From: Ditylenchus dipsaci
Taxonomy: Eukaryota > Nematoda > Chromadorea > Rhabditida > Anguinidae
Reading direction: 5' to 3'
Assembly: GCA_004194705.1 (NCBI GenBank)
Contig: SADC01001302.1
Location: forward strand, 124,001-188,000
Length of the DNA stretch: 64,000 nt
The first letter of the stretch is position 1. Each line of letters starts with the position of its first letter. This document shows positions 34,211-47,062 of this stretch, piece by piece. The notes beneath the pieces were generated by a model that saw only the letters and a program-made list of their open reading frames with translations, was not told the DNA's origin and searched no databases. The position numbers were made by a program, and so were the translations under genes.

Positions 34211-36656
34211 ATGGATTTTGGTGAACTGGTAAGTCTTTGAAATTATGTAATTTTTTGAAATATTGAACTTCAAATTTAGATCACCCAGACACATTTATGG
34301 CCTTTGGCTATACCTCTGTCTTATGTTATTTATCGCGTTTCAAGGACACTGTTTGCTCTGTGTTGGTCAATATTTCTTTACTGCATTGTACCTATATTCT
34401 ATCAGCCAAATTTTTCACGCTACAAAATGCGGTGGACTGGTTGGTTCAGGATTACTTACAAAAATATTGAAATCTTAATTTGCAGTGGTGAGTGGAGCGA
34501 CTGATGGAATCGGCAAAGCATACACTCTAGAATTGGCCAGAAGAGGTCTGCGCAAGTTCTTGCTTATAGGCAGAAATGCTGCTAAATTAGAGGCTGTCAA
34601 AACCGAATTAGGTAAAATTTTTTAATGCTAACGGTGCCTTGTATTAAGTAATAGGGGTTTTCTTGTTTTTTAGGTGCTTTTATCCAGAATGAACTTAAAT
34701 AAGGAAAGTAGTTGCCCTGGAGATAATAGCTAAAAGCACTAAATAATAGGCTGATTTAATTTTTACCGTATTTATTCTAACAGAAAGCCATAGCCTTCTA
34801 TTTTGTAACCTCTCTTTTTTTTGGCTTTGTATTAAAAATGCAATAAAACGTGGTTTACCTCCTATTTTTGGCCCCAAGGGGTGGCCTTATATTAGAGAAT
34901 GGCCTTCAAATAGAATAAATACGGTACAGCCAAACGTTGATACGCCGGCACGTCGAAAACCCGGCATTCCAATAACCCGGCACCTTGGTCTAACTGAATT
35001 TTGTTGGCCAGAAAAGAAATAAGGTAAACTGACGTTCTAATATAGCCAGTACCTCGACAAGCCGGCTTCTTGAGAACGGTCCCTGGGGGTGCCGGGTTAT
35101 CGCGGTTGGACTTTAGTAAGAAAATATCTTTATAGTACAGTCGCCTCACGACTTTACGTCACTGAGCAGACCGGCAAAAACGGGACATTGAATTGAGAGG
35201 ACTTTTTATCGAGAAACAATTTAGTTCGGACCAAAAACATTTTTAAGGACGTTAAATCAAAAGGCGACTGTTGGTATAAAAGCTTAGAGATATTGTTTTA
35301 CTGAAAACCATCACAGCCAAAGCAATTTTTTCAACGAAACTTATTTTCAGTGGATCTCTATGAAGAGTGTAGCATCCGCACCCTACTCTTTGATTTCTAC
35401 TCTGGAGATTTTGACCAATTGAGACAAGAGCTGTCCAATGTAGACATAGGTCTAGCAGTCAACAGTGTAGGTGTGGGCAGAGAGCTGCTAGAAAGGTATG
35501 GCGACAACCCTCAAGCCGACCACCAATTGCTCAGGGTAAATGCTTTGGGGGCTGCTGAATTTCTGTCCTGCATTCTGCCCCCATGGAGCAGCATGGTGGA
35601 GGTCAAATTGTGGTGATGTCTTCCACTCAAGGAGTGCGCCCTATACCTCTACTAGCTGCTTATAGTGCTGCCAAGGTGAGGTTTCATACTGTCCGGTATA
35701 TCTAATAAAAATAAATAAAAAAAATCTGTTTTAACTCGTTAGCGTGCAAATTCTGGCTGAGTTTAAACAAGCTGGTGTTTCGCAAATTTTTACAGATTTA
35801 TTATTTTTGATCTGCTGAAAATTTGAATTTTTTTCACTTTTTCGCTATTCCAAGAAGGTTATCTAACTAAATATCTGACTAAATAAATATCTAAATACCC
35901 AAAAATGTTTTTGTCAAGTCTATGGTTTTTAATGATATCTTATCAATGCCGACAATAAATTTAGTCCCTGATGAGCTTCCTAAGTGAGTGTATTGACCGA
36001 GAGTACTCCACTATTAGTGTACAATGCTTGACCCCTGCTCTAGTTGCTACCAAAATGACTTACTACCAGGTTGGCTGAGTTTGTTTATTATCATTCAAAC
36101 AAAACCTTATTCTAGAATAGCTCCCTGTTTGTAGTAGACACCGAGAACTTTGCTCGCCAAGCTGTGTCTGTGCTAGGTTTGGTTCATAGGACCAGTGGAT
36201 GCTTCAATCATGAAATACAGGTAATACGATAGTCCGCTTAATGCTCGGTCGATACTTCTGAAAATAGAAAATATTGCCAATATTTGCTAAATCACCTTCA
36301 GAGAAAAAGCGCTGAAATATGATTGAGATATACTAAGGCTACGAAGATATTTTCAGATGCTACTGACCCATATGTTTCCCTGGAGCATTTTGAAGTACAT
36401 CTTGTTGCCTATTTACTGGCGGCAGCAACACCGAATGATTCAGTTGCAGGGCGGGAATACGTCTAAACAACGACAAGCACAAACTACGGACGACACACAC
36501 CCTAAATCACATGAGCAACATATTGACCAAGAATTAACTGCAGTAATTGACGACGAAGAAGAAGAACCAATCAATATTAGCACACCAAACAGCAACACAC
36601 CCAAAACCTCAAGGATACCTACCAGTAATGGTGGTGTAATTAGAAGCAGAGCATAA
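34211..36656 (+). CDS. short-chain dehydrogenase/reductase, HSDL1/HSD17B12-like, 7 exons
   Basis: NAD(P)-dependent oxidoreductase of the steroid/acyl-CoA reductase branch, probably ER-membrane or mitochondrial. Exons 34211-34228, 34280-34439, 34486-34611, 35351-35675, 35965-36069, 36116-36220, 36357-36656; all junctions GT/AG. Residues 7-50 form a hydrophobic N-terminal anchor. Cofactor motif [13 protein letters not shown], then [29 protein letters not shown] in place of the usual NNVG, catalytic Ser in VVMSSTQG, and Tyr-Lys in AAYSAAK. DFYSG and LAAYSAAK resemble HSDL1, but the catalytic Tyr is kept, unlike the Phe I recall in vertebrate HSDL1. The C-terminal tail (about 65 residues) is acidic and Asn/Thr-rich, longer than usual. 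One base is missing in a CCCC run near 35582, breaking the frame (probable assembly error). AATAAA at 36688-36693. Confidence 0.88.
34764..34925. mobile_element. MITE family A copy in dehydrogenase intron 3
   Basis: TACCGTATTTATTCTAACAG at the left and complement (AATAGAATAAATACGGTA) at the right. Abuts a pogo-like MITE. Confidence 0.75.
34926..35115. mobile_element. pogo/Tc-like MITE in dehydrogenase intron 3
   Basis: CAGCCAAACGTTGATACGCC at the left and GCCGGGTTATCGCGGTTGG at the right, internally repeated CCGGCA words. Directly adjoins the family A element, and the next MITE starts about 20 bp later. Confidence 0.6.
35138..35270. mobile_element. short Tc-like MITE in dehydrogenase intron 3
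   Basis: Ends CAGTCGCCTCACGACTTTAC and AAATCAAAAGGCGACTG. TA precedes it on the left. Third MITE in a row in this intron. Confidence 0.6.
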
Positions 36657-36687
36657 ACTATGTTAATAATATTTTTTAATTAGTTGC

Positions 36688-36693
36688 AATAAA
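36688..36693 (+). terminator. poly(A) signal of dehydrogenase gene
   Basis: AATAAA 32 bp after the stop codon, in an AT-rich 3' flank. Confidence 0.5.
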
Positions 36694-36699
36694 TCTATC

Positions 36700-37868
36700 A
36701 CTATAAAAAGGCAAAAAATCGGCGAGGCAAGATTTGCGACAGATGAATTTGAGACAGCGTATTTTGCTAGGTTTTTTAAAATAAATAGCAAAATTTTAAA
36801 TCATTTCAACACTTTGGACCAGACCGTGAAAACGGAACTGGCAAAAGCTTTCAAAATAAAAGGAATGAAATATGAAGCGCAAACCTTGCAGTTAAAATTT
36901 TGTAGTCTTTCGTCTAACAGTCGTAAAACTTTCAGCGCAATTTTCGCGTCACATATCTTGGTTTCATATCATGAGGCCCAAACCTTGCATCATATAAAGA
37001 TGCAGCGCATTTCTTGCAATTCAATCTCTCAAATTGGATGATAAAAACAAATAATCTCAAATCTTATTCTCAAATCTTAATTTTTTCACGGCAATTATAA
37101 ATTCCCGTGAAATTCCCGTTCTAATATGACTATATCTTGGAGCAGAGCAATTATTTTACCCGCTGTTTTTTTGCATTTTATTTAAAACAACGAGCTTCAA
37201 AAATTCTGTTTTCAGATTTTAGTTGAGCTCCCGAAAATCTCAAAATCGACCTCTTATTTTACATTCCCGAGAGAGATTGAAAATTAAAGACCCATGGGCT
37301 ATTATTAGAAAATATACGTATCCACTTCGAAAATGGCACTCGAGAAAGACTCTCACTAAAAAACGCTAGAACCCTCATATAGATTTTATATATCAGCCGT
37401 GTAAAATTATTCAGAATAAGTTTCTTTGGCCAAACTTGTCCTATTCACGCGTTATCACGTAAAAATTGTCTATAGGCAACAAAACTGTCAAAAAAAAACC
37501 GGCGAAATCAGAACCCTTGCAAGATTCTGGACCAGACTGCCGAAACAGAACTGGCGAAAAGTTAAAAAAATAAATGTAAAAAAGATGTCGAGCCCGGTCC
37601 CTTGAACTTCGTTAAATCAAGTTTTAACTGTACTCTTATTTAAATTTTTTCATCTTTTTAGTTTTGATTCATTAAAAAAAATTCGGAAGATTAGCCAAGA
37701 AATCATATAAATAATTGAAAAAATCACACATTATACACCACTAACTATTATACAAACTCGTGCACTGCTTGTTATCAGAAAGCTGAAAAAAGAACCCAAA
37801 AATAACAAGCAAAAAGACAAAACCGCAAGATAACAACCGATGAAAGCAGTTTACTGTCCAAAATTGTG
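36700..37868. other. intergenic; decayed MITE family A
   Basis: About 37170-37320 shows GGGCTATTATTAGAAAATAT and interior phrases of family A in decayed form. Phrases AACCTTGCA and GACCAGAC...GAACTGGC recur within it. No gene. Confidence 0.4.
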
Positions 37869-37878
37869 TTTACTTCAG
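37869..37878 (+). promoter_or_regulatory. splice-acceptor-like site just upstream of start codon
   Basis: TTTACTTCAG lies 21 bases before the start codon of the transthyretin-like gene with no upstream exon needed. In nematodes such sites receive a spliced leader, so trans-splicing is likely, though an untranslated first exon is also possible. Confidence 0.5.
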
Positions 37879-37898
37879 TTTTATTTCCAACTTTTAAA

Positions 37899-38435
37899 AT
37901 GAAATATTCTTTAGTAATTTTAATTTCCACCTTTGTTTGTGTATCCTTAGCCAGTGAAAGGTGTGTCTGGGTTACTGGTGTTTTACGCTGCAATAGTGAT
38001 CCAATAAAGCATTTTGGAGTACAGGTGTGGGTAATGGACAGAGATATTACTACTGATGAAATAATGGCGTATGTTTTTTAAATTTAAAATAACACTTTTG
38101 TCATTTTGTTCTGCAGAAGTGCTTTGACATCAATGGATGGTTCTTTTGAATTGACTGGATGTGCAGATGACGTTGGTTTCGGTAAATATCAATAAATATA
38201 TATGAAAAGCTTGTTTTGATCTCAAATTTTAGGCCTGTCTAATAACCCTGACCCCTATGTACGAATTCGCCATTTTTGTAACACAGACAGTGATGGCCAG
38301 GTAATAGAACTGCCAGAGTTCACAACGTTTGTGCCTGATAACCATAATCTGGGAATTATTAATTTGGATGCTGGAGGGAGATCTGGAGGGGGAGGAGGGC
38401 CTGTAGAGGGAGCATATGAAGACGATGTGTACTAA
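37899..38435 (+). CDS. transthyretin-like (TTL) secreted protein, 3 exons
   Basis: Small secreted protein of the nematode-expanded transthyretin-like family; some members bind apoptotic-cell or neuronal targets, but the role here is unknown. Exons 37899-38068, 38117-38181, 38233-38435 with consensus junctions. Signal peptide KYSLVILISTFVCVSLAS at the N-terminus. Then VTGVLRCNSDPIKHFGVQVW (TTL first strand pattern), DRDITTDEIMA, DGSFELTGCADD, the family hallmark NNPDPYVRIRHFC, and ELPEFTTFVP. It ends with a Gly-rich linker (GGRSGGGGG) and an acidic tail EDDVY. About 144 residues, normal for the family. The start is the ATG right before the signal peptide. Lies between the dehydrogenase and the convergent P5A gene. 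Frame intact. Confidence 0.93.
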
Positions 38436-38851
38436 TTTAGCGTTGACTTTGTTAATTCTCACATAATGTGTAAAATTGATTTTAAAAAATGTATAATTTT
38501 GCTAGTAGCATTTAGGTTGTAATAACTGTACAAGGCTACTACTAATTTAGTCCAAAATATGTATTTTTAAAATACAACCACCTTAATCTCTTATTGTTTC
38601 TTAACTGCATACAAAATTTATAAAAATTTGTCAGGCTAGTTTAAAAAGTAAAATCAGATGTACAATACACTTGAGGTAAAGAGGCTCGGTAAGCGAGCCA
38701 TCTTTTTAGAAAATGCCAATAAATTGATTGTTTATAATATATTTTTATGCTGCTACCAAGTAATAAATAAATAAAAACAACAAGAATATCCACAACATTT
38801 CTTTGATTCGGCGTCCTGTGTACACCAACAATTTTACTCAGCTACATTTCA

Positions 38852-41800
38852 TCAGGATCGCATATCTCCACAAAAGAAGTTCAAAACCCTGTCTAAAGCG
38901 TAGCATAAAAACAGGTCGGCTACTACACAGCACACCAGAACGTTGCGAAACTAAACCAATAATTTAGTTGACAATGACATTGAAGCAAATTCAATTTACC
39001 TGGTCAGGCATTTCCACCACCTCAAACTTTTGACTGAATTCAGGCACTACGTTGGAGGCAAGTGCAAATACTGCGAAAGCTGAGCTCAGAATAGAATACA
39101 GCATTGGCTTGTTCTCTGCTAAACTCTCCATGAATGGTCGCCCTGCAATAGAAAAGTTTGACTATCGACTAATGCAAGTAAAAGACAATCATTTACCCTG
39201 TAATTAACAGCAAAAGTCGAAACTTGAAGAGCCATTGACATCACATATACAGCCGAATTTAGAAGATTTGGTTTGAATTCTGACTCCAGATCAGGCTTTT
39301 CTTTCCTGTAATTATGAATCCTTTTTAATACTGTAATTACACGAGAGTATCATTTGTGACTAGATAAATTGAGTTTGGTCTTACTAGATAGCCCAAATTT
39401 AAAATTTAATCGGTTGAGTTAAATGTTATATTTCTCGCTCAAAGAACATTTCGCAATGTTTCCATGGAAGCCAACTCTCTGAGAACAGATCGATCTATTC
39501 TTGGGTCGCACTATTCATTTTTCCTAATGTTTACACCTGCAAGGTGTCCAATAAAAACTTTACTACTTTGAAAAATTTTGTCAGGGGCTTCTGCGGACCG
39601 GTGAATACCAGAATTTTTTTGGGGGTTTCAGCCAACAATATAGCTAAAAATAAATACAAATATTTAATTAAGAGAGAGAGAGTGTGAACCGACCCGACCA
39701 TTTGTGAACCAAATACTAGTTGAAACTCAATAGAACATATAAAATTCCGGAATTTAAAAACGATGCAGTTTTCATTGGACACCCTATATATTATTTTATT
39801 GATTTTCACATAAAAGATTTCGATTCTGCTTAATGCTCTAACTTTTGTTTAAAAAAACTTGAAAATCGATACAACGCCACTCTTTTTATATACTGTATTC
39901 TATAGTTGTACCTTGGCTCAATAAGATGTGCTTGCTGTACTACAAAAACCAAACAAGAAAAGTGGACTGCAAATTGTAGGGTCACAGTCAACAGAGTGTA
40001 GGCATTAAATATGTTAGGGATGGGCCTAAAATATAATTGTGTGGCCATTAAAAAGATTCGACTGTCATAATGAAGATTCACCTTTGTTTAGACAGCACAT
40101 TCAATGGCTGAAAATAACACAATAACAGTTTTACATAAACAATTATTTGTCTAAATAAAATGAAATAACCTTTGATCTAGAGATGAACAGGAAACAAGCC
40201 GCCAATAGCAAACCTCAAATTGTTAGATATACTTTTCCAAGCAAAATATCTGAGAGCCCTGATTTAAGTGCAACAACTTCTAACCTTGAATGGTGGCCTG
40301 AGAGTCACTAAACTTGACGCCATCCAAATACAACACACTTTGACTATAAGCCAGGACTAAGGCATTCAAAGCCAGTATTTTGAACATTTGAAGGGTGGTG
40401 ACTAAAGTGCATCTGCCTTGTTTGATCACATGGCAAACTGCAAATATAGCAAGTTTTGTATAGAAATTGCTGGAAATTAAGACAAAATGCTTAAAAATAT
40501 GTTGCTAAAGTGTTTTTTGTCAATAAATTTGACTCTTCCGGTAGGAAATACCCTTGCAACCCCCTATCTCTACCCTGCCGGAATTGCTGGAAATTAATTT
40601 TTTAGCCCTTTAAACCGAGGGCTGAAAAAAAATGAACAAAGGAGAGAAGATACCGAAGGCCAGAGCGAAGGATGACAAAATTTTAACCAAATTTTTTTGA
40701 GTTGTACTTTGGAGTGTACACGAAATTTTTTCAAAATTTCGGGGTAACTTTTTTTTGTTAAGCAATTGAATTGTGAAATTTTAAAAATTTTAAAACCCGT
40801 TTAAAGTCCATCTTTAACTTAATTTTGTCTTAAAAACTGACTTGACTGAATAGATGTGAATTTAGAGGTAAATGGCGCTGCTATTGAGGCATCTCCTAGG
40901 CGAATAACCTTCGCTGCATCCTCTTCTTCCATCTCTTTTTTCATCTGTTCTAGGCGAGATTGCAGGTTTTGCTGGGCTCTGTAAGCCAAAACTTTTTATT
41001 ATAAATTTCGTGTGTAGCCCACTTGTTAGGTCGAGATCCAGGAGGTGCATCTGCTCTTCTAGGTCCGGTTTTGTTGACTAGAGCAGCCAGTTCATTAGGT
41101 TTTTATCTTCATTTGAAGCTCCGGATGTGACTGCACCGTTCTTCTCGTCTACTTTGGAGCTGGATTCTTTTTTAGTGGCATCTGGTTGGGATTTGGATGC
41201 ATCGTAGGGGTGGGACAGCAGGGCAACGCCTTTAAAATTTTGCGACTTTTTACTAAAATTTAGTCACGTTCTAGCAAACGAATTTATTTTTGGCTTAAAA
41301 AAAAACATTTTGGTAATAAAAAATATTTCTCAAATCAATATTACACCAAATATTTTCTTCCTAACTTTTGGTAAAAAAAATAAAAGAGAAACCACTGACC
41401 AACATGGGAGTGTTTAAGAGCTCCTACATCATTAGTTCCATCCCCACACATTAGAGTTACATTGCCATGGATTTGAGGTCATTGACCACTCTTTCCTTCT
41501 GCTTGGGCGACATTCGAGCAAACACTCGTACGTGAGCCAAAATTTTCAATAAAAATTGTCTATTGGCTGAGTAGAGGTGTTCGTAGCCGGCTCCAGTCAT
41601 GCAAAGATCATATTTGGAGTAGAAAATGCTGGCTTGACTTTTCTTATTTGTCGTTAAGTCTTCAGGTAAGAGATCCATAGATATTTTAGAATCTACGATT
41701 TCCATCGCCAATCAATTGTGTCTGAAATTGGATTATTTAAAATAACTTAAGTTTTAAGATTTTTTCCAACAAACCTGTTTGGGGTTCGTCAAGCACAAGG

Positions 41801-44800
41801 ACGGTGTGATTTTTGCGAATGAACCGAAGAACATTGGCCACATGGCAAGCGGTCAGCGGGTTGTCTCCGGTTATCATGGTTACCTATATATAAATTTAAA
41901 TGTGAAAAGGAGAGGTCTAAAAGCAGAATGACCAGGCCACCGAAATCGAACTATTTTCAACCAATTTTTTTCTCTATAAGAAAGAAAAAAAGAATAGGAC
42001 ACTACAATTAAATTCTAGTGGATTTAATCTAAGAAGGCCATAATAAAATTATATCTAAATATAGTGAATGAAAACTGACCCGTTAACCTAAACAATTAAG
42101 AGAAACCAGAGTAGATCGAAAATCCGTAAAACCATCTCTAATCCAGGACCAGGAATGAGAGAATTAATTTGAAAATCGGGGTGAACAAGTAGATATTGAT
42201 GTTTTACTATATTTGTTACAGTCGAAAGCCACGACTTATCAAACATTAGGAGTAAGCGCTACTGAAAAATAAGATTTTAGGGAAACGTACCTTATGAGAG
42301 GAATCGATGATCTCCTTGATCAAAAGCTTGGTGTCAGGCTTCAAGGACAAGAGATGACCACAAAGCCAGCAAAAACCAAGTCCTTCTCAAAGTCTTCTCT
42401 ACTACTCTCTCTGATTTGTTGATGAGTAATAGTGCCCAATTCATTGATTCCTAAAGCCAACACTCTTGCGCCGGCTTGAGCAAGTCTTTGATAGGTGTCA
42501 TCATAGTGAGCTGGAGCATTCTTGTACTGAAAAATTAGTAGCTTGAGGTATGTGTAATTTCTATTTAAATAAGTAATATACAAACCATGTCCTTAAGCAC
42601 TTCTGGAGCTCCTTTGACAACAACTACATGTTGAGTATCACTAGTTCCATGGGGCTGATAGCCAGCTATCACAGTCATCCTCTTAACTTGACTAGAGAAG
42701 TGGTAGCGGTGGAAAATTTTGAGTGGTTGAATGCCTTTAGAACCTTTCTTGGGCATAACAGCGTCTTCTGGAAAATAATTTGTGAAATTGCGGTAAAATG
42801 ATTTGCTAAAGAAGTCAGATTATTTTAAAAGTATCAACGCGGTTTTAATTGTGTTTTGTGGGCTCAAACCTGGAAAAAATAATGGATCGTCAAACTTTTC
42901 GCAAAGTTTTCTTTTATTAATTTCATAAAACCTTTGTATTGCTGAACAAATTCAAAAATCCAAGTACTACTCAAACTATTTAATACATTTTTGTCTTCCA
43001 ATATTACGCTTGGTGACATTCCAGTCGATCCACTTAAGACATGCCTTCTCCAGAGGGTCACCTACTAACTCTTCATCAAATCTGACCAAACTTTGGCAAG
43101 CGGCCAACACTTTGACGGCATTTGGATCAGCGTCCTGGGCTGATTTGACCACTTCGATATCTTGCCCTTCCTCACAACTAGATTTTTTTGAAATTTCAAA
43201 ACAGCATGAATGACCAAACTCACGGTGTGATTCCAGCGATACCTTCAACTACCAGATTGTCTGTAGTTAATGTTCCAGTTTTGTCAAAGCAGCAGATGTC
43301 GATTTTGCCGGCGAATGGGATTCTAAAAGGCTCAGTGCAGAATATGCCTAGCCTTTGGAGTGCTATCAGGGAATTATTGACTGCTAAAGACAGCTCGATG
43401 GGAAGTTCTGGAGGTATGACACTGGTCAGGATCAAGGAGCACTCCAAGAATAGTTTGTATTTATTTCTAGACTCATCTTCGCTTCCTGAATTGTTAGCAT
43501 GGTTTAGTAAGGCAAATGCACTAATTTACTGGATTTCACTATACGGTGACCTCATAAATTTGTAATCAAAGGCATGGCTATAGTTAAATTTTTATCATAA
43601 AAACATTTGGTCAATTTCTTCCTGTTTTGTTTGAATTCAAGTTTTTTTTGGACTGAAATGTTAGTCAAAACTACCAAAAAATCCAAAGTTCAAAAAAGGC
43701 GCAAATTAAAAAAAAGACAGGGTAAATTGGCCGGTAGACTACCAACATGTTTTTCACATTTAAAATTATCAAGCACTATGGTTTTAGCAACCAAAAGTGT
43801 TATTTAATAGCCTAGTTACTTTTACATGTTCTATTAATCCCCTCACTCACCTTTGATCCACAAGTAAGCGGAAGCTGCGACTGCAAATATCAACAGAAAC
43901 AGAATAAACGCAAACGTTTCCAGGTTATTAGCAGTCACTCTCTTGACTCCAAACATAATAGTTCGAAGCAATTGACCCTGACTAGTGTTGAAACCTGTTC
44001 TGAGCACATAGCATACACATCCGTTATCTGGCGACTTGATGCCTCCTTCGTTTTTGGCTAAAAATTAATAAAGGATTGTTTAGTTTAAAAATCAGGGAAT
44101 ATACCTACCTGGAGGGGTGTGCTGAACAATTTTGGTGCCTCCATAGATGACGTGTAATCGGCCTTCAGTGCCTAGCTCAAAGTACTTGCTTTTTTCAACA
44201 TCTTCTACTGACTCCTGAATATAAAAAATAAGATAACTAATACTTGTTTTTACGGGAAAAGCCATAATGTCTCGTGCTAACATTCTGACTCCGAATGTCA
44301 CACACACATTCTGACTCAGAATGAGACCCACAGAATTTACTGTGAACTTTCTCGTATATTACATCAGAAAACCTATAGTAAATTTGGTGAGTCCTCCCAT
44401 ACTAAGTCAGAATGAGTGGGTGGTCATTCTAAGTCATTTTGGGAAAAATTGTCAACCGGGCAAAAACACGCCTAACTCCGAAAAAGTCAGAAATTAAAAA
44501 ATTTCAAATTTAGGTTTGTTACATGAAATCCTAAGTCTGATGAATACCTTCATTTGAGGCACACTCTCGCCCGTCAACATGGACTCGTCTACAATGCAAC
44601 TGCCTCTTAGCACGAGTAGATCACAAGGCACAGACTTTTCATCACTAGACCTGCTGACAGATACCATATCTCCACAGACTAGTCCATCGGAACTAACTCT
44701 GTTCCACCTTCTTTGACGATATACCTGCACATAATGATCTTGGGCATGGTTTGTAAAAGACAACAAGTGTGGTTATTTACATATATTGATGAGGTTTGTT

Positions 44801-45953
44801 GCCCATGTTGCGAATTTCAGACATGTTCTTGAGCTGCTGCTTTACAATAGTGGCTTCAAAAGTCACTAACATGAACAGTGTGAAGGCAGAGTAATACCTA
44901 GAAAGGGCAAGTCAAAGAACTGTGTATTGAATAAGTTTTAAATTTTGAAGTAGAGTTATACCGTTATCTAATAGAGCACTCCCCTTCTAATAGAGCCACC
45001 CCCTTGTTTTTCGACCAGAACTTCAGAGTTAATAAATTTTCAATTTACAATTTCAAAATTTTTGGGCATCCAAAAAAGCCACCGCGGGCTCTATTAGCGG
45101 AAACACGGTAGGTATGCTCGCAGCAGAGAATTTAAAAATGTAAATGGAACTTACCACATGTCTTCTAAGCACCATAGTCCAACACAAAACACCTAAAATG
45201 ATTCGTTAAAACACAGTAACCGTCAAATTTAAGTCTTTTTGATCAAAGCATGCTAATAATCACCTGAAAAACAAAGAAAGGCGCAGTAGCTCTTTCAATG
45301 AACAAGTCTACAAACTGGGGTATGTTCATCCCCATTCTGCAATTCAATTATTATTTGTGCTATGCTACGCCTAACTAACCTGTTTGCCATATTCCAGCTT
45401 GGTCTCAAGTACAACTTCTTCTTTTTCGATTCCTTTATACTCTTGGAAGTACTTCATGGGTCTGTTAGTGTCGAATTCCAATGCTTGAAAGCGTCTAGTG
45501 TCATCATCAAAAGTATAAAGTGCTTTTTGGAAGGAAAACCATAACTGGGTTGTGCCATTTGGTAGCTTAAATCATACTTTTGCCGAGCATAAAAGTACCA
45601 TGGTCCGCACAAACCTTGGTTTTGTTTAGAGGCGCTAGCTCCGTCCAGCCATTGTTAGGTCTGGGCACCACCTTAGCATAACTGGCGCTCCTCGGGTCTT
45701 TAACCTTGTGGCAATTAAGCCAGCAGTGAACACTCACAAACCAGTAGCAAAACAACATTGTCAAGACCTGGAGCATCACCAAAGCACCAGTTACTATACA
45801 ACCTATTTCCCAGTAGTGCTCTGTGCCTAGCCCAAAGTTCCAGTAGAGAATCCAGGTAGTGTAGATTACAAGAAATGGAGTGGCATAGGCATGGCTGGAT
45901 ATATGCCGTTTGTGATAGGTCTCAATAGACTCAACCAGCTGGTCAATGGCCAT
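38852..45953 (-). CDS. catp-8: P5A-type ATPase (ATP13A1 / CATP-8), about 23 exons, complete
   Basis: ER transmembrane-helix dislocase that removes mis-inserted or mistargeted membrane proteins. Reading on the minus strand: start 45953 ([11 protein letters not shown]); exons 45953-45615, 45544-45380, 45336-45264, 45192-45155, 44897-44781, 44724-44548, 44215-44109, 44057-43851, 43495-43224, 43177-43008, 42767-42586, 42526-42291, 41883-41775, 41721-41400, 41229-41033, 40978-40847, 40437-40285, 40213-40170, 40107-40082, 40025-39912, 39305-39197, 39142-39000, 38950-38852. Motifs: [15 protein letters not shown] in the pump helix, P5A signature [12 protein letters not shown], phosphorylation site [42 protein letters not shown], and the terminal DRVLNFF. 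Single-base deletions break the frame near 42353, 41706, 41465 and 41115; all restore with one base and three are at short homopolymers, so assembly error is likely. An ATTTTAG acceptor 6 bases before the start suggests trans-splicing. Confidence 0.95.
44959..45110. mobile_element. MITE family A copy in P5A ATPase intron
   Basis: TACCGTTATCTAATAGAGC at the left and GGGCTCTATTAGCGGAAACA then CGGTA at the right. Lies between the exons at 44897 and 45155. Confidence 0.75.
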
Positions 45954-45969
45954 GGTTACCTAAAATATT

Positions 45970-46569
45970 GAGGTTAGCTTGGGGGTTTTGTGATTTGGTA
46001 TTCGATTTCGATTGGATAGTTAGCAAACAGTCAGCACAAATAAATATGTACGTATGGATAAGAAAAGCTAGCAGTGTTGCTTGGATGTAAATCAGAGATG
46101 ACATTTAGCCAAAATATTTCTGTTCAAAACATAATAATCTTTCGAAGCCACAAGATAATTTTCAATGCAAAAAAACAAAGAGAAGTGCATGAAAACTAGT
46201 ATAATGAAAGATTGCGCATGAACAATGTGTACCTAAAAATTTTTTTACCGGACAATTAGTACCAAGTCCGTTTTTCCAAGTCCCTAACAGATGATCATGT
46301 TTTGCACTATTCTGATAGCAACTTGACGCTCTCTTACATTAATAAAAAAAGCTGTAGTTTGTTGCATAAAAATCCTTTTTTTTTCGATATAAACCATGTA
46401 ACGCAAACTAATCAAAATTGATTAATTTTGATAATGATCAAAAAATAATTAAAAACTTTGTGTGTTTATTTTTTCAGTTTTTTCTATACCTGGCAATCAA
46501 ATGAAAAGTTGTAGGTCAGAACCTTTTGCTTCTGACCGCTACGAAAATTCGCACAGAGAACCGAACAAG
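45970..46569. other. 5' flank of P5A ATPase
   Basis: AT-rich; no coding segment or repeat family recognised. Presumably contains the promoter. Confidence 0.35.
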
Positions 46570-47062
46570 TAGAGACAGAAACAAGACAAGATCTTGGCCA
46601 AGATTTTGTCTTGTCTTGCCCCAATTCTGACTGAAAATCTTGTCTTGGGATCTTGCTTGGTCATTTCTAGAAATCTTGGTCTTGGTTTTATGGTTAATCT
46701 TGTATGCGAAATTCACAAAACACCCGACAACCCATTTTATCGTTTTCAGGGCCCATAGCATACGTGAATTTCGCTTTTGGACTTTATACAAGATTAAAAA
46801 AAATGGCGAGACAGGTTAATTCCGTCCCGCCCGCCGTCGCGAAATTTCGCCTGAACATTTTTTAACAATGTCCCTTCCGGTGTCTCGTCCGGGAAAAAAT
46901 TTCAAATCTCGTCTCGTGTCGTCCAAAAAGATCAGACTTTCATCTCTAATAAAACACATGTCAAACAATATAAAAAGCACAAGATAAAAAACAGGGAAAC
47001 ATAGTGCGTAAAAGTTATATAATATTAGCCACAAGTTTTTCTATGAAAAATTTATACTACAG

